In this document: in pieces, positions 9,101 to 15,748 of the stretch
Position numbering within the stretch: the stretch's first letter is position 1
How the letters are laid out: each line of letters begins with the position of its first letter
Origin: Candidatus Cryptobacteroides intestinipullorum
GTDB taxonomy: Bacteria > Bacteroidota > Bacteroidia > Bacteroidales > UBA932
Direction of reading: 5' to 3'
NCBI GenBank assembly: GCA_018711225.1
Contig: DVIP01000072.1
Span: 1 to 32,326 of the forward strand
Length of the DNA: 32,326 nt
Notes under the pieces: generated by a model
What the model was told of the DNA's origin: nothing
The model's database searches: none
Seen by the model: only the letters and a program-made list of their open reading frames with translations
Made by a program: the position numbers and the translations under genes

Positions 9101-9779
9101 TCAGAATCATGTTGGCAGGAAACGGGATATCCCGTGTCGTCTCGGATATGACCTTGAGCAGCGGTTTTCCGTGCACAGTCACAGCTACCCCTCCTGTATG
9201 GCTGAGCGGAGTGACGAGGTATTTCTTGGGAAGTTTCAGTTCAGGGTTCACACCCGAATCCGAGTTCTGCCTGTCTGCCAGGAGGGTGTTCTGTATTTCG
9301 AGTCCGTAGACCACCCTGCATGCATGATGGTCCGACTTCATTTTCATGATATACCATTTCGGCCCCAGATTCATGTAGGTGGCTTCCTCAGGTATTTCCG
9401 ACAGGGGGGATATTATGCCGGCCCTTATGTTTGACAGTCTTTCGAAGGCTACGCGGGTGCTGATATTGTCATTGCTTACCGGGAACTGGTTGTTCCAGGA
9501 CTGGAGCGTGTCGTACACGTATTTGTATATAACCATGTCCTGGGGGAGCTTTTTCATCTCCAGCCAGTCGTTGCGGTCAGCGTACAGGATTTCGCCGGCG
9601 TGTCTTTCCAGAATGTCAAGACGCTTTTCTATTTTCGTTCCGAGGTCTGCGGCGGCCTTGTCTGCCCCTTCTGTCGCGACCCTCAGTGTCAGGGACATCA
9701 GAAAAAGCAGCACCGCCAGAGCAAGAAGTATCTTCCAGCTGTTTTCCTTATAGTCTGTCCTGTTTATTATTCTGTTCAT
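6177..9779 (-). CDS. NtrY-like transmembrane sensor histidine kinase, 1200 residues
   Basis: This is a membrane sensor that autophosphorylates and probably passes phosphate to the convergent sigma-54 regulator. There is one membrane segment near residues 15-35, an extracytoplasmic stretch to about 222, six further segments between about 224 and 434, a second extracytoplasmic stretch, two segments near 675-740, a third loop, and a last segment near 885-907. A HAMP region follows, then the dimerisation/phosphoacceptor helix VAHEIKNPLTP with His979, the N-box VNLLTNAIQAIE (near 1090), G1 FEDNGPGVS (near 1134) and G2 TGLGLAI (near 1160). NtrY proteins are usually about 700-800 residues; the extra length here is the multi-span N-terminal half. 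It starts 27 bp after rlmH and is probably transcribed with it. The ligand cannot be inferred. Confidence 0.9.
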   Translation of the reverse strand: MNRIINRTDYKENSWKILLALAVLLFLMSLTLRVATEGADKAAADLGTKIEKRLDILERHAGEILYADRNDWLEMKKLPQDMVIYKYVYDTLQSWNNQFPVSNDNISTRVAFERLSNIRAGIISPLSEIPEEATYMNLGPKWYIMKMKSDHHACRVVYGLEIQNTLLADRQNSDSGVNPELKLPKKYLVTPLSHTGGVAVTVHGKPLLKVISETTRDIPFPANMILKWIALALFALSMMAYLWRHPSVRTFPAVVLILAAAAAAAYGWGLQMRNVMTMFSPGIYAGGTVMFSFGALVIINCFVFCYLICVYLCRKPFMKMMLSTGKVRSRIIYAALVSLTVISAAVYVHASLVSLILNSNITLELYQWFNLSIYSAIVYVSYMAIFFAMLLVVLLLKPLLPGKLKKTFSITSRKLLFAFSVICSLYLTVTIGVLGFKKEENRLSLLTNRLAVDRDLSLEIQLRSIEDGIASDPMVTDLSVLPRSDMIILNRLTENYLYRISQEYSVTATICRDNENRNFGRRSRSHDEPCLDYFGKKFMSGTPVSPDSRFRFVYDEFGNSMYIGSFIYYSNKTGVVHMFLEVEKKAFREENGYMNIFGRTARPNHVNLPPFFSFAKFLSGKLVSYKGNYPYPAIITPDIMDLADGHFRENGYIHFVNKVSDDEIIFTSRPVRGWLTYIVNFSYLVILMYGALYLLSLRAGRLEQTTVKNYYRSRINSVLTLSLLVTLIGMTSASVAFVYKRNNTNVYNLMSEKINTLQGLMEARAKHASDWQDMNSPDIAAAMEDIGNTTKSDITLYTPGGKVFRSTAPEVFEKMILGARMNQEAYYNIKFRNQRFCICKEDIAGHKFISLYAPLFNEQGKIVAILSSPYTDQNYAFRHEAFLYSAIIINIFIILLITTILLSTTIVNAIFKPLTEIGEKMSSTDLKELKPIEYDRDDEISTLVSAYNKMATDLSESTRKLAQAERDKAWSEMARQVAHEIKNPLTPIKLEIQRLIRLKQRHDPNWDEKFDKVSSVVLEHIDILTETANEFSTFAKLYSEEPVRLDLDATLRDQLLIFDNKENINIAYLGMPDAYVTAPKPQLIRVFVNLLTNAIQAIEIQQKQAEEEGKPAVKGEILICLRNSTVDGYYDIVFEDNGPGVSEENQSRLFTPNFTTKSAGTGLGLAICRNIVEKCNGEITYRKSYNLYGACFTVRLPKGA

Positions 9780-9806
9780 ATTTCCCGTACAATCCCGACG
9801 TCTCCG

Positions 9807-10280
9807 TCATTCGTGATGATATGGTTCGCCCCTGATTATGGTGAATGCCCTGTAGAGCTGTTCCAGGAATATCACTCTGACCATCTGATGTGAAAATGTC
9901 ATTCTGGACAGGGATATTCTGGCATCCGCCCTTGCATATACGGGGTCGGAGAAACCGTAGGCCCCGCCGATGACGAATGCCATGTTGCCGGAAAAGTGGG
10001 AAAGCCTGTCACCGATCATTCCGGCCAGTCCTGTGGACGTGTATTCCTTCCCGCGTTCATCCAGAAGTACCGCATATTCGTTTGCCGCCAGGTTTTTCAG
10101 GAGCATCTCTCCTTCCCGCTCCTTGATCTGCTCCCGCCCCAGAGACGCTGCATTCCTGATATCCGGCAGTTCGGTCACAGAAAAGTTTATGTAATGTCCC
10201 AGACGCTCCCTGTATACCGCCATGCCTGTACTGATCCATCCGGTATCGGTCTTTCCTATCGTCACCAGTCTGATTTTCAT
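9807..10280 (-). CDS. rlmH: 23S rRNA pseudouridine(1915)-N3 methyltransferase RlmH
   Basis: RlmH is a SPOUT-class enzyme that methylates pseudouridine 1915 in helix 69 of 23S rRNA, using SAM. With the start at 10280 (MKIRLVTIGKTDTGW) it has 157 residues, the family's usual size. The C-terminal knot region is plain: FVIGGAYGFSD (SAM loop), then ISLSRMTFSHQMVR, FLEQLYRAF and the terminal RGEPYHHE. A 19-residue upstream extension in frame is not conserved and would cover the promoter. ntrY-like kinase follows after 27 bp. The promoter at 10307-10338 is well placed. Confidence 0.95.
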   Translation of the reverse strand: MKIRLVTIGKTDTGWISTGMAVYRERLGHYINFSVTELPDIRNAASLGREQIKEREGEMLLKNLAANEYAVLLDERGKEYTSTGLAGMIGDRLSHFSGNMAFVIGGAYGFSDPVYARADARISLSRMTFSHQMVRVIFLEQLYRAFTIIRGEPYHHE

Positions 10281-10306
10281 ACTTTTCTCTTCTTTCCCAA
10301 TCCACG

Positions 10307-10338
10307 CAAATATACTTATGTGGCTCGGAATTTGCAAT
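10307..10338 (-). promoter_or_regulatory. Bacteroidetes-type promoter for rlmH and the sensor kinase
   Basis: On the minus strand, ATTG (complement of 10335-10338), 20 bases, then TATATTTG (complement of 10307-10314). The -7 element is a perfect TAnnTTTG and the -33 element has one mismatch. The predicted start near 10301 leaves about a 20-base leader before the 10280 ATG, which also supports that start. Confidence 0.55.
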
Positions 10339-10364
10339 AAAGGAAGGCCGATATTTTTCTCCCT

Positions 10365-10769
10365 ATGAAGATTCTGATGAAAATATTGACGCTTGCGCCC
10401 GTTATGTTTCTGGGGGTTTGCGCAAATTCTTATGCACAGGAATTTGACGCATTCACTCCCATAGCGAAATATATCCGGCAGGGAGACGCGGACAAGCTGT
10501 CCGCCTGGTTCGCGGACAATCTGGAGGTGGTCATCATTTCCAAGGTGAGCGATTCCAGCAGGAACCAGGCCAGGCAGATAGTCAAATCATTTTTCAACGC
10601 ATATAATCCGAGTGCCTTTTCCATTTCCCATCAGGCCGGGAAGTCCAACATGAAATATGCTCTCGGTATTCTGAATGCCGGCGGAGAAAGATTTGTCGTG
10701 ACAATATTCGTAAGCTGCAAGCACAGTTCCTACGAAATACAGCAGTTGAAAATCGAGAGGATAGAATGA
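10365..10769 (+). CDS. Secreted DUF4783 family protein
   Basis: A 134-residue exported protein of unknown function, of the type annotated DUF4783 in Bacteroidetes. Residues 1-24 form a signal peptide (MKILMKILTLAPVMFLGVCA, then NSYAQ) with likely cleavage after SYA. The mature part is an NTF2-like alpha+beta fold by appearance: IAKYIRQGDADKLSAWFADNLEV, then QARQIVKSFFNAYNPSAFSI, a short SHQAGKSNMKYALG turn and FVVTIFVSCKHSSYEIQQLKIERIE. These match the conserved order I know for the family. Translation could instead start at Met5 (10377). It is divergent from rlmH. The sigma-54-like box at 10773 begins three bases after its stop. No catalytic residues can be assigned. Confidence 0.8.
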   Translation: MKILMKILTLAPVMFLGVCANSYAQEFDAFTPIAKYIRQGDADKLSAWFADNLEVVIISKVSDSSRNQARQIVKSFFNAYNPSAFSISHQAGKSNMKYALGILNAGGERFVVTIFVSCKHSSYEIQQLKIERIE

Positions 10770-10772
10770 TTC

Positions 10773-10788
10773 TGGCACAGCATTTGCT
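10773..10788 (+). promoter_or_regulatory. Candidate sigma-54 (-24/-12) promoter
   Basis: TGGCACAGCATTTGCT matches the RpoN consensus TGGCACG-N4-TTGCW at every key base except one (A for G after TGGCAC). GG and GC have the required -24/-12 spacing, and the preceding base is C, as in the extended consensus. It lies in non-coding sequence three bases after the DUF4783 stop. The predicted start is near 10799, 40 bases before a strong hairpin. Confidence 0.5.
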
Positions 10789-10798
10789 TAATCTGTAA

Positions 10799-10880
10799 AT
10801 CGGTTAGTTTAGTTGTTAATAATAGGGTTATAGTTCGGGAAAGGGCGGTCATTTCGATGATGACCGCCCTTTCTTGTATT
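10799..10880 (+). ncRNA. Hypothetical short sigma-54-dependent RNA
   Basis: If the box at 10773-10788 is used, transcription would start near 10799 and meet the intrinsic hairpin at 10839-10873, giving an RNA of about 80 bases: an A/U-rich unstructured 5' part of about 40 bases, then the terminator stem. No start codon occurs in the 5' part. I recognise no known RNA family. The alternative is that the hairpin simply ends the DUF4783 and der transcripts and no RNA is made. Confidence 0.28.
10839..10873. terminator. Strong hairpin between convergent DUF4783 and der genes
   Basis: A perfect 14-bp stem, GAAAGGGCGGTCAT (10839-10852) with ATGACCGCCCTTTC (10860-10873), and a 7-base loop. The plus direction continues TTGTATT, so with the T's of the stem it is the better terminator; the minus direction (end of der) is followed by CCGAAC and is weaker. 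Confidence 0.75.
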
Positions 10881-10910
10881 GGCGTATCACGGTATGAAAC
10901 CGCGGACAGG

Positions 10911-12218
10911 CTATTTCTGCCGGAAGAAAATCTGCATCGGACATCCGGTGAAGTCGAACTTCTCCCTGAGCTTGTTTTCTATGAACCTTTTGTACGGAGC
11001 CTTCACGTACTGCGGCAGATTGCAGAAGAACGCGAATTTCGGGCTCTTTGTCGGAAGCTGGGTCGCATATTTGATTTTGACGTATTTCCCCTTCCATGCA
11101 GGAGGCGGATAATCTTCCGTGACCGGCAGCAGTTCTTCATTCAGCTTGGAAGTGGATATCTTTTTCGTGTAGTTGGTGTAGACCCTGGCTGCAGCGTCGA
11201 GCACATCCAGAATCCTCTGTTTCCTGATGACGGACGTGAAGATAATCGGGACATCGTTGAACGGTGCGAGCCTGGATTTCAGGGCTTCCTCGTATTTCTT
11301 CATCGTGTTGCTGTCCTTCTCTACCGTGTCCCACTTGTTCACCACGATGACACAGCCTTTCAGGTTCTTAACTATCAGGTTGAATATGCTCATGTCCTGG
11401 GATTCCATTCCGCTCCGGGCGTCTATCATCAGGATGCAGATGTCGGAGTGCTCTATGGCCCTGATGGATCTCATTACCGAATAAAATTCGAGGTCTTCGT
11501 GGACTTTGTTCTTTTTCCTCATTCCGGCCGTGTCCACCAGCATGAATTCATGCCCGAACTTGTTGTAATAAGTGGATATGGAGTCCCGTGTGGTCCCTGC
11601 GACAGGGGTCACGATATTCCTTTCCTTGCCGAGAAGCGCATTGGTGAGTGAGGATTTCCCGACATTCGGCCTGCCCACAATGGCGATATGCGGCAGATCC
11701 TGGTGCCCGTCATCCGTTTCGTCCTCTTTCGGCAGCCGCCTGACAATCTCGTCGAGAAGGTCTCCAGTCCCGCTTCCGTTTGATGAGGAAATACTCCAGA
11801 TTTCACCGAGTCCGAGAGAATAGAACTGATAGGAGTCATACATCTTGGCTCCGGTGTCCACCTTGTTGACAGCCACGACTACGGGTTTCCCTGATCTTCT
11901 CAGGATGTCGGCTATCTCTTCATCATAGTCGGTGATTCCGGTTCCCGCTTCGGTCATAAACAGTATCAGGTCGGCTTCTTCGATGGCGAGCACTACCTGT
12001 TTCCGGATTTCTTCCTCGAAGACATCGTCGGAATTGGAGGTATAGCCTCCGGTGTCCACCACTGAAAACGTCGTCCCGCACCATTCGCATTTTCCGTAGT
12101 GCCTGTCTCTTGTCACACCGGCAGTCTGGTCCACAATGGCCTGACGCATTCCTACAAGTCTGTTGAAAAGCGTGGATTTGCCCACATTGGGCCTTCCTAC
12201 AATAGCTACAAGGCTCAT
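10911..12218 (-). CDS. der: Ribosome-assembly GTPase Der (EngA)
   Basis: Der has two tandem GTPase domains and acts in 50S subunit maturation. The 435-residue protein has the first G domain at about 3-165 (G1 [10 protein letters not shown]3 DTGGY, G4 NKVD), the second at about 175-350 (G1 [10 protein letters not shown]3 DTAGMRKK, G4 NKWD), and a C-terminal KH-like domain ending [15 protein letters not shown]. The [24 protein letters not shown] block is typical of the second domain. It is the last gene of the engB-prs-membrane protein-der cluster and starts one base after the small membrane protein's stop codon, so the two are tightly coupled. Confidence 0.97.
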   Translation of the reverse strand: MSLVAIVGRPNVGKSTLFNRLVGMRQAIVDQTAGVTRDRHYGKCEWCGTTFSVVDTGGYTSNSDDVFEEEIRKQVVLAIEEADLILFMTEAGTGITDYDEEIADILRRSGKPVVVAVNKVDTGAKMYDSYQFYSLGLGEIWSISSSNGSGTGDLLDEIVRRLPKEDETDDGHQDLPHIAIVGRPNVGKSSLTNALLGKERNIVTPVAGTTRDSISTYYNKFGHEFMLVDTAGMRKKNKVHEDLEFYSVMRSIRAIEHSDICILMIDARSGMESQDMSIFNLIVKNLKGCVIVVNKWDTVEKDSNTMKKYEEALKSRLAPFNDVPIIFTSVIRKQRILDVLDAAARVYTNYTKKISTSKLNEELLPVTEDYPPPAWKGKYVKIKYATQLPTKSPKFAFFCNLPQYVKAPYKRFIENKLREKFDFTGCPMQIFFRQK

Positions 12219-12219
12219 A

Positions 12220-12504
12220 TCAATTCGTTTGTCGGTTTGACTTCTCAGTTTTTCCCTGGATTATATCACATCCTGCACAGTCCGAGCAGCCCAGGTCGCT
12301 GCATGTCGGGGCGGACTTCCCGTTCCTCTTCCCCCACATCTTCAGTTCGTCTTCCTTGGCACACTTGATTCCGAGCTTGCGCATTTCCTTGTTGCGGCTG
12401 ATCTCCGTTTCCGGGAATCTTCCGTTTTTTCTGAAAATGATGTTGAAGCACAGTCCGAAGACACTGAGCCCCACGAAAACAAGTGCTGCCAGGAAAATCT
12501 TCAT
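12220..12504 (-). CDS. Small membrane protein with C-terminal Cys cluster
   Basis: A 94-residue protein with one N-terminal membrane segment (about residues 2-23), a basic and polar middle ([24 protein letters not shown]) and a cysteine cluster C68-x4-C73-x2-C76-x2-C79. Small 'membrane or secreted' proteins with a FRKNG/KKGGxFP turn after the membrane segment are common in Bacteroidetes. The spacing of the cysteines suggests metal or Fe-S binding and recalls the FeoB-associated Cys-rich proteins, but no feoB is nearby and I would not assign that. The N-terminus has no lipobox. It lies between prs (5 bp gap) and der (1 bp gap), so it is part of that operon. Function is unknown. Confidence 0.75.
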   Translation of the reverse strand: MKIFLAALVFVGLSVFGLCFNIIFRKNGRFPETEISRNKEMRKLGIKCAKEDELKMWGKRNGKSAPTCSDLGCSDCAGCDIIQGKTEKSNRQTN

Positions 12505-12509
12505 CTGCG

Positions 12510-13460
12510 TCAGAATATGAAATCAGGACTGATAGGTTCGTCGTTGTACACTTTGGATATGATATTGGCGAATATGTCCGCTACCGAGTGTACGGTAATC
12601 TTGCTTTTGTCCTTTTCCGGATCGGCGGAAAGAGGTATCGTATCCGTGACAATCACCTCTTCAAGGGCTGAATTGGCTATGCGTTCGTATGCGTTTCCGG
12701 AGAATACGGCATGTGTCGCACATGCGCGCACGCTTTTCGCCCCCATTTCCTTCAGGACATTCGCGGCCTTGGTCAGTGTACCGGCCGTATCTATCATGTC
12801 ATCGACTATAATCACGTTCTTTCCGGAGACATCGCCGATGGCTGTTATGGAGCCTACCACATTGGCCCTTTCGCGTGACTTGTGGCATATTATCACAGGA
12901 CACTGAAGGTAACGGGCGTAGGCATTGGCCCTTTTGGCGCCGCCCATGTCGGGAGCGGCTATGGCCAGATTCTCTATCTGTTTTTCCCTCAGGTAAGGAA
13001 GGAAGATGGAGCTTGCATATATATGGTCTACAGGGAAATCGAAGAAACCCTGTATCTGGTCTGCGTGAAGGTCGCATGTCATGACACGGTCACATCCGGC
13101 TGCATGGAGCACATTGGCTACGAGTTTGGCGCCGATGGAGACGCGCGGTTTGTCCTTCCTGTCCTGTCTTGCCCATCCGAAATAAGGCATGACGGCTATG
13201 ACACAGTGAGCCGATGCCCTTTTGGCCGCATCTATCATGAGAAGAAGCTCGAAAAGGTTCTCTACAGGCGGGAAAGTCGACTGCACTATGAATACGGTGG
13301 CACCGCGGACGCTTTCATTGAAAGACGGCTGGAATTCCCCGTCGCTGAAGGTCAGGACATCGGACTGCCCCAGTTCGATGCCGAGTGATTTGGCAATCTT
13401 TTCTGCAAGGGGCTTGGAACTCCTGCACGCAAATAGTTTCATTTTATGTTCATTGTGCAT
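12510..13460 (-). CDS. prs: Ribose-phosphate pyrophosphokinase
   Basis: Prs makes PRPP from ribose 5-phosphate and ATP, feeding purine, pyrimidine, NAD, His and Trp synthesis. The 316-residue protein is of normal length. Visible motifs are FSDGEFQPSFNESVRG (ATP/ribose-phosphate region), PYFGWARQDRKDKPRVSIGAKL (the ATP-binding and catalytic region), the divalent-metal segment CDLHADQIQGFFD and the PRPP-binding loop VIIVDDMIDTAGTL. Translation could start at 13460 or at the internal Met7 (13442), which gives MKLFACRSSKPLAEKIA; the upstream Met is only 13 bp from engB and was kept. It is the second gene of the engB operon. Confidence 0.97.
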   Translation of the reverse strand: MHNEHKMKLFACRSSKPLAEKIAKSLGIELGQSDVLTFSDGEFQPSFNESVRGATVFIVQSTFPPVENLFELLLMIDAAKRASAHCVIAVMPYFGWARQDRKDKPRVSIGAKLVANVLHAAGCDRVMTCDLHADQIQGFFDFPVDHIYASSIFLPYLREKQIENLAIAAPDMGGAKRANAYARYLQCPVIICHKSRERANVVGSITAIGDVSGKNVIIVDDMIDTAGTLTKAANVLKEMGAKSVRACATHAVFSGNAYERIANSALEEVIVTDTIPLSADPEKDKSKITVHSVADIFANIISKVYNDEPISPDFIF

Positions 13461-13473
13461 ATCGTTATGGGTT

Positions 13474-14079
13474 TTAGTTGTTCTTCATCTGTTCCAGAAC
13501 TGTTTCGATGTAATTCAGAATGTCATCCCTGCCCATCCCGGTCACGGATGAACTTACGAAAACGGGAGGGAGTTCTTCCCAATACTCCAGTATCTGCTGT
13601 TTGTTTTTTTCTATCCGGGCATCGCGTACGGTGCTTCCGTTCTTGTCAGCCTTGGTGAAGATGACGGCGAACGGAATCCTGCTTTCTCCGAGTTCTATCA
13701 GGAAGTCCATGTCAATCTTCCCGATTTCGTGTCTGGAGTCTATGAGGACGAAGAGCATGGCCAGGTCAGGTGACAGGTTTATGTAGTTCCTGATTATCTG
13801 CGAGAGCTTCTGCCGTGATGTCATGGACATCTTCGCATAGCCGTATCCCGGAAGGTCCACCAGATACCATGACTTGTTTATAAGAAAGTGGTTCACAAGC
13901 GTGGTCTTTCCCGGCGTGGATGAAGTCTTGGCCAGCTTGCTGTTGTTGCATAGCATATTGATAAGTGAGGATTTCCCCACGTTCGACCTTCCTATGAAGG
14001 CGAACTCCGGGAAGACCTGTTTCGGCCTTTCCGATATCCTGGTGCTGCTGCCGGCAAATAATGCTTCTGTTATCTTCAT
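13474..14079 (-). CDS. engB: Ribosome biogenesis GTP-binding protein EngB (YsxC/YihA)
   Basis: EngB is an essential GTPase of 50S assembly in many bacteria. The 201-residue protein shows G1 GRSNVGKSSLIN, a G2 threonine in the STPGKTTLVNHF block, G3 DLPGYGYAK and G4 TKADK, in the expected order and spacing. A short N-terminal extension leads to FPEFAFIGRSNVG, as usual. It is the first gene of the minus-strand unit engB-prs-membrane protein-der, whose promoter is at 14130-14161. Two ribosome-assembly GTPases (EngB and Der) therefore flank prs in a single transcript. Confidence 0.96.
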   Translation of the reverse strand: MKITEALFAGSSTRISERPKQVFPEFAFIGRSNVGKSSLINMLCNNSKLAKTSSTPGKTTLVNHFLINKSWYLVDLPGYGYAKMSMTSRQKLSQIIRNYINLSPDLAMLFVLIDSRHEIGKIDMDFLIELGESRIPFAVIFTKADKNGSTVRDARIEKNKQQILEYWEELPPVFVSSSVTGMGRDDILNYIETVLEQMKNN

Positions 14080-14129
14080 TTATGCTCCTACCGTAATTAT
14101 CCCGCTTCGGATAGCTGTTCAAACGGGCG

Positions 14130-14161
14130 CAAAGATAATTTATCTGTGTAAGATACACAAA
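14130..14161 (-). promoter_or_regulatory. Bacteroidetes-type promoter for the engB-prs-der operon
   Basis: On the minus strand, TTTG (complement of 14158-14161), exactly 20 bases, then TATCTTTG (complement of 14130-14137). This is a perfect match to TTTG-N19/21-TAnnTTTG. The predicted start near 14124 leaves a leader of about 45 bases before engB. Confidence 0.7.
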
Positions 14162-14255
14162 AAATTATTATTTCTGTTATAATAAAAGGAAAAAATCTTT
14201 TCAATTTTGAAAAAAGTAACTTGAAGGCGTAAAAAACTGAAAATTAGATACGGAA

Positions 14256-14288
14256 TTGAATGTAGTCACGTAAAAATTGTTATTTTTG
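14256..14288 (+). promoter_or_regulatory. Promoter placing the xseA start at or near +1
   Basis: TATTTTTG at 14281-14288 is a perfect -7 element, with TTG at 14256-14258 upstream (22-base gap, slightly long). The surrounding sequence is A/T-rich. Transcription should begin about 4-7 bases after the box, that is at 14292-14295, and the xseA ATG is at 14294. No alternative upstream start or -7 box fits better. Confidence 0.55.
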
Positions 14289-14293
14289 TATGT

Positions 14294-15427
14294 ATGAGGG
14301 AAGGAGACTACATCGATTTGTATGAACTGCAGACCAGGCTTAAGACTGGGATAGAAGGAATATTTCCGGACAGGATATGGCTGAAAGCGGAAATCAGCGC
14401 ACTCAAGGTCCGCCCGGCGGGCCATTGTTATATGGAACTCTCCCAAAGTTCGGAGACAGGGCTGGTCGCTAAGGCGCAGGCTGTGATATGGAGCTCGAAA
14501 TTCAGGTTTTTGGCTCCATTTTTCAAGTCTGTCGCAGGCTCGGACTTGTCTGAGGGGATGAAGGTCCTGGTCAGGGTGGCTGTGAATTTCAGCCAGCTTT
14601 ACGGACTGTCCCTGGTCATTGACGACATCGACCCGAATTTTACACTGGGGGAGAGGGAGCAGCTGAGAAGGCAGACCGTCATGCGTCTGGAGGAAGAGGG
14701 GCTGATGGACAGGCAGAAGGAACTGGCTCTGCCGGTGCTTCCCTACAGGCTTGCCGTGATTTCCGCACCGGATGCTGCCGGCTACAGGGATTTCACGAAA
14801 CATCTTCTGGAGAACGAGTACGGTTTTGTTTTCCGTCCGGAGCTTTTCCCGGCTGCCATGCAGGGCAGTTCTGCTCCTGCTTCCATCATCGGCGCCCTCC
14901 AGTCTGTGCTGGATTCCGGAGAACCTTATGATTTGGTGCTCATAATGAGGGGCGGCGGCGCACGTCTGGATCTGGCCTGCTATGACGACTATGATCTGGC
15001 TGCGGCCATAGCCATGTTCCCCATACCGGTATGTACTGCAGTGGGGCACGATCAGGACTATCATGTCTGTGATATGGTGGCATACAGGCATCTGAAGACG
15101 CCTACCGCCATGGCGGACGAGATTCTCGCATGCTATGAGGATGAGGATGCCCGTCTGCTGTCATTCGGTTCCAGACTGAAGCTGGCGTTCCTGAACAAGA
15201 TCGGCGCGATGGAGGCCGGACTGCAGCTTCTGGAGAACAGGATAAGGACTTCGGATCCCAGGAATATCCTTCAGAGAGGCTATGTCCTGGCATTGGACGC
15301 CTCCGGGGTGCCTTTCAAGAGGGTTTCAGGACGGGTCCCGGGGGACAGGATTTCGATGATGTTCGCTGACGGGACACTGGATTGCGAGGTTCTGGCGGTC
15401 AGGCCCGGCAGCGGCGGAGGGGATTGA
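14294..15427 (+). CDS. xseA: Exodeoxyribonuclease VII large subunit
   Basis: XseA is the catalytic subunit of exonuclease VII, which degrades single-stranded DNA to oligonucleotides. The 377-residue protein has the N-terminal OB domain (DLYELQTRLKTGI, then WLKAEIS, GHCYMELSQ) at about 5-110, and the catalytic domain with LAVISAPDAAGYRDF, VLIMRGGGARLDLACYDDYDLA and CTAVGHDQDYHVCDMVA. These match the family's conserved GRGGGS and GHExD-type blocks with local variants. It ends with the usual GYVLALDASG repeat-like segment. It is somewhat shorter than E. coli XseA (about 456) because the coiled-coil region is reduced. xseB follows 92 bp downstream. Confidence 0.93.
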   Translation: MREGDYIDLYELQTRLKTGIEGIFPDRIWLKAEISALKVRPAGHCYMELSQSSETGLVAKAQAVIWSSKFRFLAPFFKSVAGSDLSEGMKVLVRVAVNFSQLYGLSLVIDDIDPNFTLGEREQLRRQTVMRLEEEGLMDRQKELALPVLPYRLAVISAPDAAGYRDFTKHLLENEYGFVFRPELFPAAMQGSSAPASIIGALQSVLDSGEPYDLVLIMRGGGARLDLACYDDYDLAAAIAMFPIPVCTAVGHDQDYHVCDMVAYRHLKTPTAMADEILACYEDEDARLLSFGSRLKLAFLNKIGAMEAGLQLLENRIRTSDPRNILQRGYVLALDASGVPFKRVSGRVPGDRISMMFADGTLDCEVLAVRPGSGGGD

Positions 15428-15519
15428 CAGGAATGGGATTATCGCCGGGACAGAGGCGGAGACGGCCGGAAAAGCGGTGTGGAGGTTGAATATTATTGTC
15501 AGAAATAAATTGTCATAAA

Positions 15520-15729
15520 ATGGCAGGAAAAAAGAAAAATACAGGAGAGGATTTCGATTATTCGGAGGCAGTCGCCGAGCTTGAAAAGATAGCGGCGAAA
15601 GTGGAGGATCCGGGGACGGGAATCGACGATATCGACGCGTATATCAGGAAAGCTGACGCCCTTATCGCCCGGTGCCGCAAATACCTGCGGACGGCCAGAG
15701 AGAAGGCGGAATCAATGGAAACAATTTGA
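15520..15729 (+). CDS. xseB: Exodeoxyribonuclease VII small subunit
   Basis: XseB forms the small alpha-helical partners that bind the XseA coiled coil. The 69-residue product starting at the ATG at 15520 has the family core FDYSEAVAELEKIAAKVEDP, then a Gly-containing turn (usually GxxxLEE; here GTGIDDIDAYI) and the second helix ADALIARCRKYLRTAREKAE. A TTG start at 15496 is possible but adds a non-conserved octapeptide. The branching-enzyme gene starts 19 bp later, so xseAB and the glycogen genes may share transcripts. Confidence 0.9.
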   Translation: MAGKKKNTGEDFDYSEAVAELEKIAAKVEDPGTGIDDIDAYIRKADALIARCRKYLRTAREKAESMETI

Positions 15730-15748
15730 TAATTAAATACCTGGACTT

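Noticed and set aside
10281..10337. Longer start for rlmH at 10337
   Set aside because: The extension is not conserved and would run through the -7 promoter box at 10307-10314.
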